Part shown: piece after piece, positions 7,944-16,196 of the stretch | How positions within the stretch are numbered: the first letter of the stretch is position 1 | Layout of the letters: each line of letters begins with the position of its first letter | NCBI RefSeq assembly: GCF_027158205.1 | Contig: NZ_JAPVLU010000060.1 | Span: 1 to 44,874, forward strand | Length of the DNA stretch: 44,874 nt | Reading direction: 5' to 3' | Origin: Streptomyces sp. H39-S7 | GTDB taxonomy: Bacteria > Actinomycetota > Actinomycetes > Streptomycetales > Streptomycetaceae | The notes under the pieces: generated by a model | Seen by the model: only the letters and a program-made list of their open reading frames with translations | Database searches by the model: none | Told to the model about the DNA's origin: nothing | Made by a program: the position numbers and the translations under genes

Positions 7944-8810
7944 TCAGCCGGCCGTTCGCACCGACTCCGCGAGGGCGGCGCCGAAGGTCGCCGATCCGGC
8001 GGCGTTCGGGTGGAGGGGCAGCGCGGAACTGGTGGGGACCAGGCCTTCGATGAAGCGCGTTCCGGCAGGGGCGCAGCTGTCGTGCCCGGCGCTGAGCGGG
8101 ACGGTGTCGACGAACGTGGCGTCATGAGCGGCGGACTGGGTGCGCAGGGCGTCGCCGAGCTTGTTGACGGCACCTTGGACGTAGTTGGCGTCGCGGGCCC
8201 GGATCGGCTGCCGGGGGAAGCAGCCGTCCTGCTGGATGTAGGTGCCGTAACCGACGACGAACACCTTGGCGTGCGGCGCGCGGCGGTGGATCTCATCGAG
8301 GGCGGTGCCCAGGGACGGAGCCCAGCGGTCGATGTCCTCCGCGATCCGGTCGCGTCCGCCGGCGGTGAGGCGATCGGCGCAGCTCGTGCCGAGGGGTTCG
8401 GGCAGGAGGTTCACACAACTGATCGCCCGGGTGACCAGATCGGTGTCGTTGCCGCCGATGGTGAGGCTGACGATGTCGGTCCTGGCGGACAGGGCCTTGT
8501 ACTGGGGCGGGACGAAGCCGAACTGCCTGCCGCTGAAGTCGGTGACCCTGGCGCCGGAACAGCTCACGTCGGTGAGCCGGGCGCCGAGGGCCCGCGCGGC
8601 GATGTGCGGGTAGTCGGACAGCGAGCGCAGGCAGGCGAGGTTGCCCGGGTCGGTCCGCGGCACCAGGGGAGCCGCGGCGAAGGAGTCGCCGAGGGCGACG
8701 TACTCCACGGGCTGCGCGGGCTGTGCCTGTGCCGGTCCCCCCGTTCCGGCGGCTATCAGGCCGGCGCAGCCGAAGGCGGAGGCGAGCAGGCTGCGGGAGA
8801 GCCGTTTCAT
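7944..8810 (-). CDS. Secreted SGNH/GDSL hydrolase (lipase/esterase)
   Basis: A 288-residue exported lipid or ester hydrolase. A signal peptide (residues 1 to about 30, with AQA near the cleavage site) precedes the catalytic domain. Block I is GDSF (41-44) with the nucleophilic serine at 43, block III is GGND (119-122), and the C-terminal HPN (267-269) gives the catalytic histidine. Six or more cysteines suggest disulfides, as in secreted Streptomyces lipases. ATG 8810 has GGAG six bases upstream. Divergent from the PucR-type regulator, which may control it. Confidence 0.9.
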   Translation of the reverse strand: MKRLSRSLLASAFGCAGLIAAGTGGPAQAQPAQPVEYVALGDSFAAAPLVPRTDPGNLACLRSLSDYPHIAARALGARLTDVSCSGARVTDFSGRQFGFVPPQYKALSARTDIVSLTIGGNDTDLVTRAISCVNLLPEPLGTSCADRLTAGGRDRIAEDIDRWAPSLGTALDEIHRRAPHAKVFVVGYGTYIQQDGCFPRQPIRARDANYVQGAVNKLGDALRTQSAAHDATFVDTVPLSAGHDSCAPAGTRFIEGLVPTSSALPLHPNAAGSATFGAALAESVRTAG

Positions 8811-8964
8811 GGGAGCTCCAATGCTGAGGGTGAGGAGGCGGTGTGCCCGCGCGACAACCGCACATCGACCTCCGTGTTACTGGTAGGTAAGCCGTGGCAT
8901 CATGATCGCGCACGACGAATCACCGGAACATAGGAGCGGAACCAGACCTCAGCGGGGAGAAGTT

Positions 8965-10206
8965 GTGACGGATGACAAAAGCCCCAGCACCCCGCGCAGC
9001 GCCGAACTGGACGTACCCGGGTGGCTGACGGCGAACCTTCCCCGGCTCATCAAGGCAGTGGTCCACGAGCTGACGGCCCAGATCCCCGCCTACCAGACGC
9101 TGCCCCGCGAGGAACTCGGCGGAGACATCAGCCATGTCATCGGGCAGAACCTGCGCGCGTTCATTTCCGTGCTGCGCACCCGCACGATGCCCGACGAGGA
9201 CGAGCTCCTGCACCTGCGGGTCTCGGCGGCCCGCCGCGCCGAGGAGGGCGTCCCCGTCGAGGTCGTCCTGACCGCCTACCACCTGGGAGCGCAGAAGGTC
9301 TGGGAACTGCTCGCCGCCGAGGCCGGCCCTGACGGCATCGCCCGCCTGCCGGAGCTGCCCACCCTGCTCCTGCGCTACCTGCAGCGGGTCGTGCCCGCCG
9401 TCGCCGCCGGATACCTGGAGGAACGCCAGACGATCCACGGCGAGGAGGACGCCGCCCGGCACACCCTGCTGTCCGCGCTGCTCAACGGGACCGACGCGAA
9501 GGAGACCGCCGACCGTCTCGGACTGCAACTACCCGCCGCCTATCTCGTCCTGGCCCTCTCGATGGGCGCCCACCCGGACGAGACGACCGCGGGCGTCGAC
9601 CCCGCCATCGCCGGCCGCCGCAAGGCCCGCCGTCTCCAGACCGAACTGGAACGCCACACCCGCGCCCGGGTCCTCGCCGCCCTGACAGCCGGCGGCGGCA
9701 TCGCCCTGATCCCCTGGCCCGTCGCACCGGACCAACTGGCCGAGTCCGACTGGCAGGCGCTCGACGCACTGGTGCCGGCCCTCGGCAGATCCGTCGGTGC
9801 CGACGTCACCGCCGGCGTCGTCTGCGCCGCGCCGCCGGGCATCGCGGAGGCGGCCTCGCTGGCCCGGGAAGTCCTCACCATCGCGCGCACCTTCGACCGC
9901 CCACCCGGCGCCTACCGCCTGGACGACCTCCTGCTCGAATACCAGCTCTCCCGCCCCAGCCACGCCCGCGACGGCCTCGCCGCCCTCCTCGACCCCCTCG
10001 CGGACAGCCCGGAGATCCTCAGGACCATCGACGCCTACCTGCGCCTGGGCAGCCGCCGCCCGGTAGCGGCCCAGCTGCACATCCACCCCAACACGGTCGA
10101 CTACCGCCTCCAGAAGGCCACCACCCTCACCGGCCTGGACCCCACCCGCCCCGCGGACATCCCCCTGATCAAAGCCGCCCTGGCCGCCCGCCACCCCCAC
10201 CCCTGA
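8965..10206 (+). CDS. PucR/CdaR-type transcriptional regulator
   Basis: A 413-residue regulator. The C-terminal helix-turn-helix (RRPVAAQLHIHPNTVDYRL, about residues 372-390) is the classic PucR-type domain; the N-terminal two thirds resemble the sensing and GGDEF-like region of these regulators. GTG 8965 is chosen because GGAG ends five bases upstream and removes an unlikely 21-residue leader. It lies divergent from the SGNH hydrolase and ends convergent to the MFS transporter. Effector unknown. Confidence 0.85.
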   Translation: MTDDKSPSTPRSAELDVPGWLTANLPRLIKAVVHELTAQIPAYQTLPREELGGDISHVIGQNLRAFISVLRTRTMPDEDELLHLRVSAARRAEEGVPVEVVLTAYHLGAQKVWELLAAEAGPDGIARLPELPTLLLRYLQRVVPAVAAGYLEERQTIHGEEDAARHTLLSALLNGTDAKETADRLGLQLPAAYLVLALSMGAHPDETTAGVDPAIAGRRKARRLQTELERHTRARVLAALTAGGGIALIPWPVAPDQLAESDWQALDALVPALGRSVGADVTAGVVCAAPPGIAEAASLAREVLTIARTFDRPPGAYRLDDLLLEYQLSRPSHARDGLAALLDPLADSPEILRTIDAYLRLGSRRPVAAQLHIHPNTVDYRLQKATTLTGLDPTRPADIPLIKAALAARHPHP

Positions 10207-10226
10207 CCGCCGGCGCGCGCGGTCAG
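10203..10226. terminator. Bidirectional hairpin containing both stop codons
   Basis: CTGACCGC (10203-10210) pairs perfectly with GCGGTCAG (10219-10226). The TGA of the rightward PucR gene (10204-10206) and the TGA of the leftward MFS gene (10225-10223) each lie within one arm. Confidence 0.7.
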
Positions 10227-11434
10227 GCCTGGGCCAGGGCGGGCCAGCGGATGCGGGTGGCGCACAGCGAGACCAGCGCTGCCGAGACGGCGATGGCGCC
10301 CATGCCCCACACCAGACTGCTGCCGCTCGCGATGAAGCCGATCACCGGCGGTCCGGCCAGCAGGCCGATCGTCCCCATCGCGGCGACCAGGGCCAACGCG
10401 TCCGGTCCCTGCCGGGCCGCGGCCACGTAGACGCACGGCGTGACGGCGGCGACGCCCAGGCCCACGCAGGCGAATCCCAGCAGCGCGGGGATCACACCGC
10501 CGGCCACCAGGGCGACGGCCAGGCCGGCCCCCGCCAGCGCGCTCCCGGCCACGACGATCCGTCCGTCACCCCAGCGGGCGCGCCAGCCGTCGGCGAAGAT
10601 CCTGGCGAGCACCATCATTCCGGACACCACCGCGATCCCCAGCGGCGTCACCTCCGGTCCCGCTCCGGCGATGTCCTTGAGATAGAGGGAGGACCAGTCG
10701 TTCATCGCACCCTCGGTCACGGTGCCGAACACCATGGCGAGGCCCATCCAGATGGTCACCCGGGACGGCAGGACCAGTCGGCGCTTCGGCCGCTCCGCCT
10801 CCTCCGGTACGGCGTCCGCCTCCTCCGGCGTGGAGTCCGCCGTCTCCGGTGCGGCCTCCGGCTGCTGGTCCTGGGCCAGCAGCCCGGACTGCGTCAGTCC
10901 CACCGCGAGCAGCAACAGCACGGTGGCGGCGATGAAGTGCACCGCCAAGGACGAGGTGAACAGGTTCACGCCGACGGCGAGCAGCGCCGCGGAGAGCGAG
11001 CCCGCGCTGAACGTGGCGTGGAACCTGGCCATCACCGTCCGGCCGTACTCGACTTCGAGCGCGGCCCCCTGCGCGTTCATCGCGACGTTGAGGAAGCCGA
11101 CCGCCACGCCGTCGAGGCAGATGACCAGCAAGGTGACCGGGTAGTTCGGCGCCACCGCCAGGACCAGCAGGATCAGGCCCAGGACGAGGGCGGACAGCAG
11201 CGCCAGCAGCCGGGAGCCCAGGCGCTTCATCGCCAGCGGAACCAGCGGGAAGGAGATGACCGCCCCCGCACCGCCCGCCATCAGCAGCAGGCCGACCTGC
11301 GCCTCGCTCAGGTCGAGGTGCGACTTGAGCGCGGGCAGCCGCGAGACCCAGGTGGCGTACTGGAACCCGAGAAAGAGGAACAGCGCCGCGATGGCCAACT
11401 GCGCTCTGCGGAAGGGGTCGTGGATGCGAAACAT
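10223..11434 (-). CDS. MFS transporter (YbjJ-like, probable exporter)
   Basis: A 403-residue inner-membrane protein with about twelve membrane helices and a hydrophilic, Glu/Pro-rich loop in the middle (near residues 190-215). The sequence GFQYATWVSRLPALKSHL at the N-terminus and FHATFSAGSL in helix 5 resemble the YbjJ group of drug/metabolite MFS carriers. ATG 11434 follows directly on the last gene of the leftward biosynthetic set, 95 bases downstream of the acetyltransferase stop. Two hairpins lie in that gap, so expression may be partly separate. Export of the pathway product is inferred from position. Confidence 0.85.
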   Translation of the reverse strand: MFRIHDPFRRAQLAIAALFLFLGFQYATWVSRLPALKSHLDLSEAQVGLLLMAGGAGAVISFPLVPLAMKRLGSRLLALLSALVLGLILLVLAVAPNYPVTLLVICLDGVAVGFLNVAMNAQGAALEVEYGRTVMARFHATFSAGSLSAALLAVGVNLFTSSLAVHFIAATVLLLLAVGLTQSGLLAQDQQPEAAPETADSTPEEADAVPEEAERPKRRLVLPSRVTIWMGLAMVFGTVTEGAMNDWSSLYLKDIAGAGPEVTPLGIAVVSGMMVLARIFADGWRARWGDGRIVVAGSALAGAGLAVALVAGGVIPALLGFACVGLGVAAVTPCVYVAAARQGPDALALVAAMGTIGLLAGPPVIGFIASGSSLVWGMGAIAVSAALVSLCATRIRWPALAQA

Positions 11435-11466
11435 GGGTGAATCAGCCTACTTCGTCCGACGATGAT

Positions 11467-11512
11467 GATCCGCGCGGCGGATCCGCTGGTACTTCTGTCC
11501 CCGCCCGGGGAC
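11467..11512 (-). terminator. Two tandem hairpins before the MFS gene
   Basis: GATCCGC (11467-11473) pairs with GCGGATC (11477-11483), and GTCCCCG (11497-11503) pairs with CGGGGAC (11506-11512). Both lie in the 95-base gap between the acetyltransferase and MFS genes. They may terminate or attenuate read-through into the transporter. Confidence 0.45.
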
Positions 11513-11529
11513 GCTCTCCGGGGCCCGCT

Positions 11530-12027
11530 CTACAGCGCCTTGGACATGTAGACGGCCTCCGTGCCGTAGCTTTCGGGGAGGCCGACCTCCGCGTGGGCGG
11601 CGTAGCCGAGGCGACGCCAGAGGACATGGCTGCGCTGGACGGCCACCATGGAGATCCGGTCGAACCCCTGCGACCGCGCCTCCTGCTCGATCTGCCGCAC
11701 GAACAGCGGCGACAGCCCCCTGGCGCGCAGTGTCTCGGTGATCACGAAATCGTGCGCGTGCAGATTTGCCGACTCGTGGTGGGACGCCTCGGTCAGCGCG
11801 AGGTCGGGGCACTGGCCCGGCGGGTAGGGAAGGGCCAGCAGATAGCCCCCGAACAGCCCCTCGTGCTCCAGGACGAAGCAGGTGGCCGGTGAGACGCGGC
11901 CCCTGGACCGCAGCACATCCCGTCCTTCGGACAGGCCGCTCTCGGCATAGGCGCGCGCTTCCAGCGCCACGACCTCGTCCCAGTCGGCGTCCGCCAACCG
12001 GCGGAGGCGGACGGTGTCGTCAGCCAC
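11530..12027 (-). CDS. GNAT family N-acetyltransferase
   Basis: A 165-residue acyl-CoA-dependent N-acetyltransferase. The N-terminal VRLRRLADADWDEVVALE, the acceptor strand GGYLLALPY, the region HDFVITETLRARGLSPLFVRQIE with a Q/RxxGxG/A-like cofactor loop, and C-terminal HVLWRRLGYAA fit the GNAT fold. The GTG start at 12027 overlaps the stop of the upstream gene by eight bases, indicating translational coupling. Substrate probably an amine made by the pathway. Some GNAT proteins of this size act on peptides or antibiotics instead. Confidence 0.85.
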   Translation of the reverse strand: MADDTVRLRRLADADWDEVVALEARAYAESGLSEGRDVLRSRGRVSPATCFVLEHEGLFGGYLLALPYPPGQCPDLALTEASHHESANLHAHDFVITETLRARGLSPLFVRQIEQEARSQGFDRISMVAVQRSHVLWRRLGYAAHAEVGLPESYGTEAVYMSKAL

Positions 12028-13372
12028 GCCGCACCCCGCTTCCGATGGACGGGCCGATGGCCCTGCTCGCCGCCACCAGCGGACGCCACGCGTCGATCAG
12101 CAGCGCGAAGTGCTCCATGTCGACCTGGGCCCGGTCGAGCAGGCCCTGCCGCAGCGGCAGCAGATGATCGGCGAACTCGGCGTACCTGCCGCCGAGTTGC
12201 CGGTAGCAGCGGTCGATGACCTCCAGCCGCCGGATGTTCTCCGCGCGGTCCGCACCGGCGGACCGGCGGACGAACCCGGCGATCGTGTCGGCGCGCACCT
12301 GGTGCCGCGGGTCGAGCAGCGCAGGACCGGCTTCCTCCAGGTCGAAGTAGACGGGGTGGAGGTAGAGCATCGACAGCAGGAACTTCACGAACCGCACCTG
12401 GTAGGCGGTGAACCCGCTGCCGGTCCGCCGCTCCGCGGTGTAGAAGTTGACGATGTGGCGGTTGTGCACGACCGCGGGCAGCGGGGCGTGGCGGACGACG
12501 TGCAGGAGGAAGTAGTCGCTGCCGATGGTGTCGGTCGCGGGCGGCAGCGGGACGCGCTCGTACAGCTCGCGGTCGAAGCCGATGTTGCACATGTCCAGCC
12601 GCCAGATGTCCGGGACGTCCAGGACCGACCGGTCGACGCTGAACGGCTCGGTTCCGGCGCCGATGAACGACTCCTGGACCAGGCCCTGAACGTCCTCCTC
12701 GGGCCACTCGGGCGGAGCCCACAGGCTGACCACCTCGGCGTAGATCCCGGGGTCGGCCTCCTTGATCTCGCCGACGTCGACCGACAGTTCACCCACGAAG
12801 GAGCCGCCGGCCATCGACACCGGCTTCTGGCCGTGCACCGGGTCCAGCGCGTTCTCGGTGACGCCGTCGGCCGCGTCGGCACCGGACTTCCCGAGGGACA
12901 GCAGCTCGTGGTGGATCGGGAAGACCGGCTTGCCGTCCAGGGTCTGGTAGCCGCTGTCGGAGTCCCGGCGGTGGATCGACGCGCAGCCGAGTGCGGCGGC
13001 GAGCAGGAACGCCCGGTTGGTGCAGGCTCCGTAGGAGACGGCGTCCGGCAGCATCAGGTCCAGCAGCAGCTCGGGTTCGGCCTGGCCGGAGCGTCCGATC
13101 ACCTCCCGCAGGAAGTCACGCTGCCGCTCCTCGTCGAGGTGGTGCACGACCACGTTCGGTACGGCCGGGAGCTCGTCGACGGCCTTGGCGTGGCCGGCGA
13201 ACGTCGAGACGTCGGAGGAGTCGAGGATCAGCAGGTGGACCTCGACGTCGAACCGCCCGGCAGCGTAGGCGGCCTCCTCGCCGATGTCGGCGATGGTCGC
13301 GGTGCAGGCGCGGTTGGTGGGGAGGGTCAGGCAGATCCTGCGCAGGTCGGTACCACGGCTTCCATGACTCAC
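12020..13372 (-). CDS. Glycosyltransferase-like protein of uncharacterised family
   Basis: A 450-residue soluble protein. The N-terminus RRICLTLPTNR with VEVHLLILDSS (about 43-53) looks like a GT-A strand-helix start, and CTNRAFLLAAALG followed by IHRRDSDSGYQ (134-143) resembles the nucleotide-sugar/metal DxD region of glycosyltransferases. I believe it corresponds to an actinobacterial DUF family (possibly DUF6271); no enzyme activity is known to me. GTG 13372 overlaps the upstream stop by four bases (GTGA) and has GGAG nine bases upstream. The downstream acetyltransferase overlaps it by eight bases. Function is inferred and uncertain. Confidence 0.7.
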   Translation of the reverse strand: MSHGSRGTDLRRICLTLPTNRACTATIADIGEEAAYAAGRFDVEVHLLILDSSDVSTFAGHAKAVDELPAVPNVVVHHLDEERQRDFLREVIGRSGQAEPELLLDLMLPDAVSYGACTNRAFLLAAALGCASIHRRDSDSGYQTLDGKPVFPIHHELLSLGKSGADAADGVTENALDPVHGQKPVSMAGGSFVGELSVDVGEIKEADPGIYAEVVSLWAPPEWPEEDVQGLVQESFIGAGTEPFSVDRSVLDVPDIWRLDMCNIGFDRELYERVPLPPATDTIGSDYFLLHVVRHAPLPAVVHNRHIVNFYTAERRTGSGFTAYQVRFVKFLLSMLYLHPVYFDLEEAGPALLDPRHQVRADTIAGFVRRSAGADRAENIRRLEVIDRCYRQLGGRYAEFADHLLPLRQGLLDRAQVDMEHFALLIDAWRPLVAASRAIGPSIGSGVRRG

Positions 13373-14400
13373 TGTGCGGACTCCGCTCCGTGCCAGGAGG
13401 CGAGGCCCAGCAGCTTCTCCCCGAGCTCGTCGAGTTCGGCGGACTTGTACCGGAGCGACTCGTGCGTGACGGCGTCGCCGACCAGGGTTCCGTTCCAGTC
13501 CGGAGTGCTGAGGGTCTCCCAGGAACCGATCCGGGAGCGGCGTAGCTGCTCGCTCTCCTCCAGGGCGGGCATCATCGAGAGGTACTGGACCGCCCGGACG
13601 CCGTGCTCGGAGGTGTTGCGGGCGACGCCATGGGCCAGGGCGCCGTTCCAGATCAGCAGGTCGCCGGCTGACAGCTCCGGTCGCACCACCGGGTATTCGT
13701 CCCGGTCGACGGCGGGCCGGATCGGGTCGCGGTCGGCCGGCTGGCCGAGCTTCCACTCGTCGAACCGGCGGAACAGCTCGGGATTGCACTGGAAGCCGCC
13801 GTGGTCGGCCTGGGTGTCGTTGAGCGCGATGATGCCCTGGACGCGCTGCGGTATCACTCCGAGCGTGCTGTCGATGTCCCAGTGGAGTTCGATGTCGAAG
13901 CCCGTTTCGGTGGGCTCGATGAGGGCGCGGTCACGGTTCCTGACGTTGGGCGGGTTGAGGTTGAGACGGTCGAGGGAGACCCAGAGCTCCTCGCAGTCCC
14001 AGACGTCGGCGAACGCGTCGTAGACGCGCCGGGTCTGCCGGCTGTCCCACATCAGCTGGTGGTGGTACGCCTCGACGAATCCGTAGACGTGCAGGTGGCG
14101 GTCCAGCTCGTCACGGTAGGGCCGCTGCTCGTACCAGGTGTCCGGACGGCTCGGGTCGAGGTCCTGGAAGTCGAAGGCGAAGTCCAGCAGGCGCTGGGCG
14201 GACTCGGCGGGGATCGCCTGCTTGACCACGACATAGCCGTAGGTCTGCCAGAAGGCGAAGTCCGCTTCGGAGAGCACGCGCAGGGGCCGTTCCTTCCGGA
14301 GGTCCCTGAGCGGGGTCGGCGCGAGGTACGTCTCACCGTCCGCGCTGAAATACGGGCGGCGCGAGGCAGCTCGGTGAAGGTACTGATCGTGGGCCGGCAT
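13369..14400 (-). CDS. Phytanoyl-CoA dioxygenase family (PhyH) oxygenase
   Basis: A 343-residue Fe(II)/2-oxoglutarate oxygenase that would hydroxylate or oxidise a small molecule. The iron ligands are in LHWDID (H173, D175) and in LAHGVARN (H257); an Arg near 269 may bind 2-oxoglutarate. The segment FWQTYGYVVVKQAIP (about 50-64) is the usual N-terminal PhyH signature. It is coupled to the next gene by a GTGA overlap and lies 123 bases after the decarboxylase. In Streptomyces many enzymes of this type tailor amino-acid-derived natural products. Confidence 0.88.
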   Translation of the reverse strand: MPAHDQYLHRAASRRPYFSADGETYLAPTPLRDLRKERPLRVLSEADFAFWQTYGYVVVKQAIPAESAQRLLDFAFDFQDLDPSRPDTWYEQRPYRDELDRHLHVYGFVEAYHHQLMWDSRQTRRVYDAFADVWDCEELWVSLDRLNLNPPNVRNRDRALIEPTETGFDIELHWDIDSTLGVIPQRVQGIIALNDTQADHGGFQCNPELFRRFDEWKLGQPADRDPIRPAVDRDEYPVVRPELSAGDLLIWNGALAHGVARNTSEHGVRAVQYLSMMPALEESEQLRRSRIGSWETLSTPDWNGTLVGDAVTHESLRYKSAELDELGEKLLGLASWHGAESAQ

Positions 14401-14523
14401 GTACGAACTCCAGAAACCAAGTGACGAGTGGGCAAGTGGGTCGGGGGGGTGTACGGCACGCCCGCTTTCGCGCCGGGCCGTTTCGCGCCGGTGGCCGCGA
14501 ACCAGGGGGCGTGCGGGCGGGGA

Positions 14524-15726
14524 TCACACCGGTCGGTTCACCTCGCCGGCCGTCCAACCGCACGGCAGCGGATCGAAGCCGTTGAACCCCTGGGTCATGT
14601 AACTGGTGGCGTAGGCGCCGCTGGAGAGGATCCACACCGGATCTCCGGAAGCGACCGCCCTGGGCACCGGCACCCGACTGTGTTCCTGGGCGAAGGCGTC
14701 GTCGCTGTCACAGCTGGGGCCCGCGACGGCGGCCGGAACGTACTCCCCGTCCGGGTGGGAGGGAAAGACCAGCCGGTACTGGAGCTCGTCCATCTCGTAG
14801 AGGCCGTTGAACTTCCCGCAGCTCAGGTAGAGCCAGTACTCGCGCTCGCCGTCGAGCTGCCGCCGCGACGACAGCCGCAGGACATGCGCCTTGATCGCGC
14901 CCTGGTCGGCGACCAGGTAGCGGCCCGGCTCCATGACGAAGTCCAACGCGGAACCGGATATCTCCCGCAGCCGCTGCAAGCCTTCGCGGATCACCACGAA
15001 CATCTTGTCCAGCGGCGGGTCGAGCGGGTTGCCCCACCGGTCCAGATAGCCGAGGGCGGGCAGGCCGCCGCCGAGGTTGACGTGGTCCAACAGGATCCCG
15101 CTCGCCCGCAGGTCCACCAGCACGTCGCCGATGCGCTCGAAGGCCTCCTGCCAGGCGTCGGTCGTCATCTGCTGCGAGCCGACGTGCACGGACAGGCCGG
15201 CCGGTGACAGGCCCGCCGCCCGCGCGGCCTCCAGGACGAGCACCGCGTCGGCGGCCGAGCAGCCGAACTTCCGGCTGAGCCCCCAGAGCGCGCCCTCCCC
15301 GCTGGTGGCCAGCCGGCAGAACACCCGGGCACCGGGGGCGTGGGTCGCGATGGCGGTGACGTCCTCCAGGCTGTCCGTGGCGAAGTCCCGGACATCCAGG
15401 CGGTACGCCTCGGCGATGTTCCGGTCGGACTTGACGGTGTTGCCGTAGTGGATCCGGCCGGGCGGCACACCGGTCCTGATTGCCTGGGCGATCTCGTTGG
15501 GACTCGCCGCGTCGAAGCCGGCGCCCTGCGCCGCCAGCTGGGTCAACACCTCGTCGACGGGACAGGCCTTCATGGCGAACCGGATGTCGACACCGGGCAG
15601 TTCCTCGAGCAGGGACCGGTACCGCTCGCCGATCCCGGCGAGGTCGTAGATGATCCGGTCCTCGGACTCGGCTGCGAGGGCGGCGTGCAGCCCTGCGCTG
15701 AACGGGGCCGTCCCCGGGCTGCTCAT
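14524..15726 (-). CDS. Type III PLP-dependent decarboxylase (ornithine/DAP decarboxylase-like)
   Basis: A 400-residue fold-type III PLP enzyme, likely decarboxylating an amino acid. FAMKACP holds the PLP lysine (K53); HVGSQ, EPGRYLVA, GPSCDSDD and SSGAYATSYMTQGFNGF are the expected motifs of the ornithine decarboxylase group. In GPSCDSDD the usual Thr is replaced by Ser. ATG 15726 has no good ribosome site; an in-frame ATG at 15765 is an alternative. It is the first gene of the leftward set, so it probably makes the amine scaffold. Confidence 0.88.
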   Translation of the reverse strand: MSSPGTAPFSAGLHAALAAESEDRIIYDLAGIGERYRSLLEELPGVDIRFAMKACPVDEVLTQLAAQGAGFDAASPNEIAQAIRTGVPPGRIHYGNTVKSDRNIAEAYRLDVRDFATDSLEDVTAIATHAPGARVFCRLATSGEGALWGLSRKFGCSAADAVLVLEAARAAGLSPAGLSVHVGSQQMTTDAWQEAFERIGDVLVDLRASGILLDHVNLGGGLPALGYLDRWGNPLDPPLDKMFVVIREGLQRLREISGSALDFVMEPGRYLVADQGAIKAHVLRLSSRRQLDGEREYWLYLSCGKFNGLYEMDELQYRLVFPSHPDGEYVPAAVAGPSCDSDDAFAQEHSRVPVPRAVASGDPVWILSSGAYATSYMTQGFNGFDPLPCGWTAGEVNRPV

Positions 15727-16196
15727 CGCCGCACCCGGCCGACGCTCGACGCCACGGTCGTCCATGTCGGCGGTCCAGCACCTCGTTGTGCGCTCGGTCG
15801 TTCCTGACGCAACGCGGTCATGCGGTCCTTCCAGACTCGGGTCTTGGTGGCGGGGCGGATCGAGAGCACAGCGAAACCGGGGTCGACTGCCGACGGGCAG
15901 CTCGCTGCGGACGTTGATCACTACCTTCGCGGAGCCCATGGCGGTTGGTGGACGGCGGACCGCACCCCGGAAAAGATGGCTGCGCGCACGGACCCTGGAC
16001 ACAACATTGGACTAGACCAGATTGCGACGTCAACCCTTTCCGGTTGTCAACTCGCCTTCGCGGCACGCTATTTGCACGTAACCTGCGCGACGCGGCAATT
16101 ATTTAACGCTGTGTGATGACTGCTGGTCAGTCGGTTAGGACGATGAGCGAAGAGGGACGCGGCCGGGCCGCATGCGGATCCTCCCGATCCTCCGGA
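15727..16196. promoter_or_regulatory. Upstream region of the decarboxylase operon
   Basis: About 470 bases with no supported gene. An AT-richer part near 16065-16115 follows a paired motif: GTCAACC (16029-16035) and GGTTGTC (16042-16048) form a 7-bp inverted repeat with one mismatch, and on the minus strand this gives two TTGAC-type hexamers. This looks like the operon promoter/operator area. Confidence 0.4.

Noticed and set aside
12014..14023. Long plus-strand frame opposite the transferase and dioxygenase
   Set aside because: No family resemblance; it spans several real genes of the other strand.
15820..16116. 98-codon plus-strand frame upstream of the decarboxylase
   Set aside because: Poor codon bias, no ribosome site, and it crosses the promoter-like AT-rich part.
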